The notes beneath the pieces are model-generated. The model was not told the DNA's origin. It searched no databases and worked only from the letters and a program-made list of their open reading frames with translations. The translations under genes were made by a program, and so were the position numbers. This document shows positions 63,725-64,000 of a stretch of DNA of 64,000 bases, piece after piece (within the stretch, counting starts at the first letter, position 1; the number at the start of each line of letters is the position of its first letter). The stretch comes from Dyadobacter sp. 676. Lineage in GTDB: Bacteria; Bacteroidota; Bacteroidia; Cytophagales; Spirosomataceae. The stretch lies in NCBI RefSeq assembly GCF_040448675.1, contig NZ_CP159289.1:682001-746000 (forward strand), written 5' to 3'.

Positions 63725-64000
63725 TTATTTGGAAGAAATAATAAAACCCAGGTAAAGATCAGCTTGCTTCCCTCCCAGAAAGGCGGAAAACAGGCTGTTG
63801 CTTCCTATTGTAAAACCTTTATAACGTAATGCCGCTCCCGCGGTTAGTCCGGCATATTGCTGGCAGGCCAATGGCACTGAAAGCACCATGTCGTTTTTGA
63901 GCCAGCAGGGCGTCAATGCCACATAAGGGACCTGGTATAATTTGTACAAATCGTGCTTCCGCTGCAAGCTGGCGCCCGTTCCAGCGTTTATGACCCATTG
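63725..64000 (-). CDS. Outer-membrane protein C-terminal part (5' end beyond window)
   Basis: The reverse frame is open to the right edge. It reads LQRKHDLYKLYQVPYVALTP and RYKGFTIGSNSLFSAFLGGK, then QADLYLGFIISSK, the C-terminal strands of DUF5723-like outer-membrane proteins of Bacteroidota. A TTG at 63967 is not the true start, as the reading frame extends upstream to 64000 (at least 11 more codons). The family assignment is moderate. Confidence 0.6.
   Translation of the reverse strand, partial: QWVINAGTGASLQRKHDLYKLYQVPYVALTPCWLKNDMVLSVPLACQQYAGLTAGAALRYKGFTIGSNSLFSAFLGGKQADLYLGFIISSK

Overview
The window looks like a chromosomal segment of a Bacteroidota bacterium of the order Cytophagales, most likely Dyadobacter or a close relative of the Spirosomaceae. 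The evidence is a type IX secretion C-terminal domain, two TonB receptors with carboxypeptidase-like plugs, DUF4249, DUF1800/DUF1501 and imelysin genes, BshB1, and promoters of the Bacteroidota form TTG-N20-TAnnTTTG. The genus is an inference. No rRNA, tRNA or CRISPR array was seen.

Layout. 1-5.7 kb: a partial two-domain glycosyltransferase, a 37-residue lysine-rich protein abutting a transglutaminase, and two fatty-acid desaturases, one frameshifted. 5.9-8.9 kb: a five-gene arsenic operon (arsR, DUF6428, GNAT, arsC, ACR3) behind a 38-bp perfect palindrome that overlaps the promoter. 9-11 kb: A/T-rich scar with a double palindrome, a decapitated HTH gene and a mini IS element.

11.05-33.05 kb appears to be an integrated island. 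Both ends carry an 18-bp sequence matching the 3' end of mnmE (FCIGK-stop), each followed by the same kind of hairpin. A tyrosine recombinase, two HTH regulators and the intact mnmE lie at the right end. Inside are a broken Fic gene, IS21, IS110, an IS3 remnant, an IS66 element with an exact 8-bp target duplication, an intact outer-membrane operon (secreted protein, SurA/DsbA-like lipoprotein, DUF4249, TonB receptor), a porin, an oxidoreductase, and fossils of a redox/sulfur regulatory cluster (SDR, YedE, PAS kinase, response regulator-Crp fusion) beside one intact 591-residue orphan.

33-64 kb is core-like: mnmE/queE, an OmpA-PD40 protein, trxB, an M23/LysM peptidase, bshB1 and msrB; then a probable iron-uptake operon (DUF4856, imelysin, frameshifted HTTM protein, TonB receptor) with a clear promoter; small lipoproteins, truC, a DEAD-box helicase, and an intergenic inverted pair of decamer-repeat arrays; an ABC exporter; and a DUF1800-DUF1501-repeat-protein operon encoding a 1239-residue secreted protein with nine ~101-residue repeats.

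The best candidates for something undescribed are the mnmE-targeted island, the decamer arrays at 53.0-53.3 kb, the TonB/DUF4249/DsbA operon, and the alternating-repeat secreted protein.
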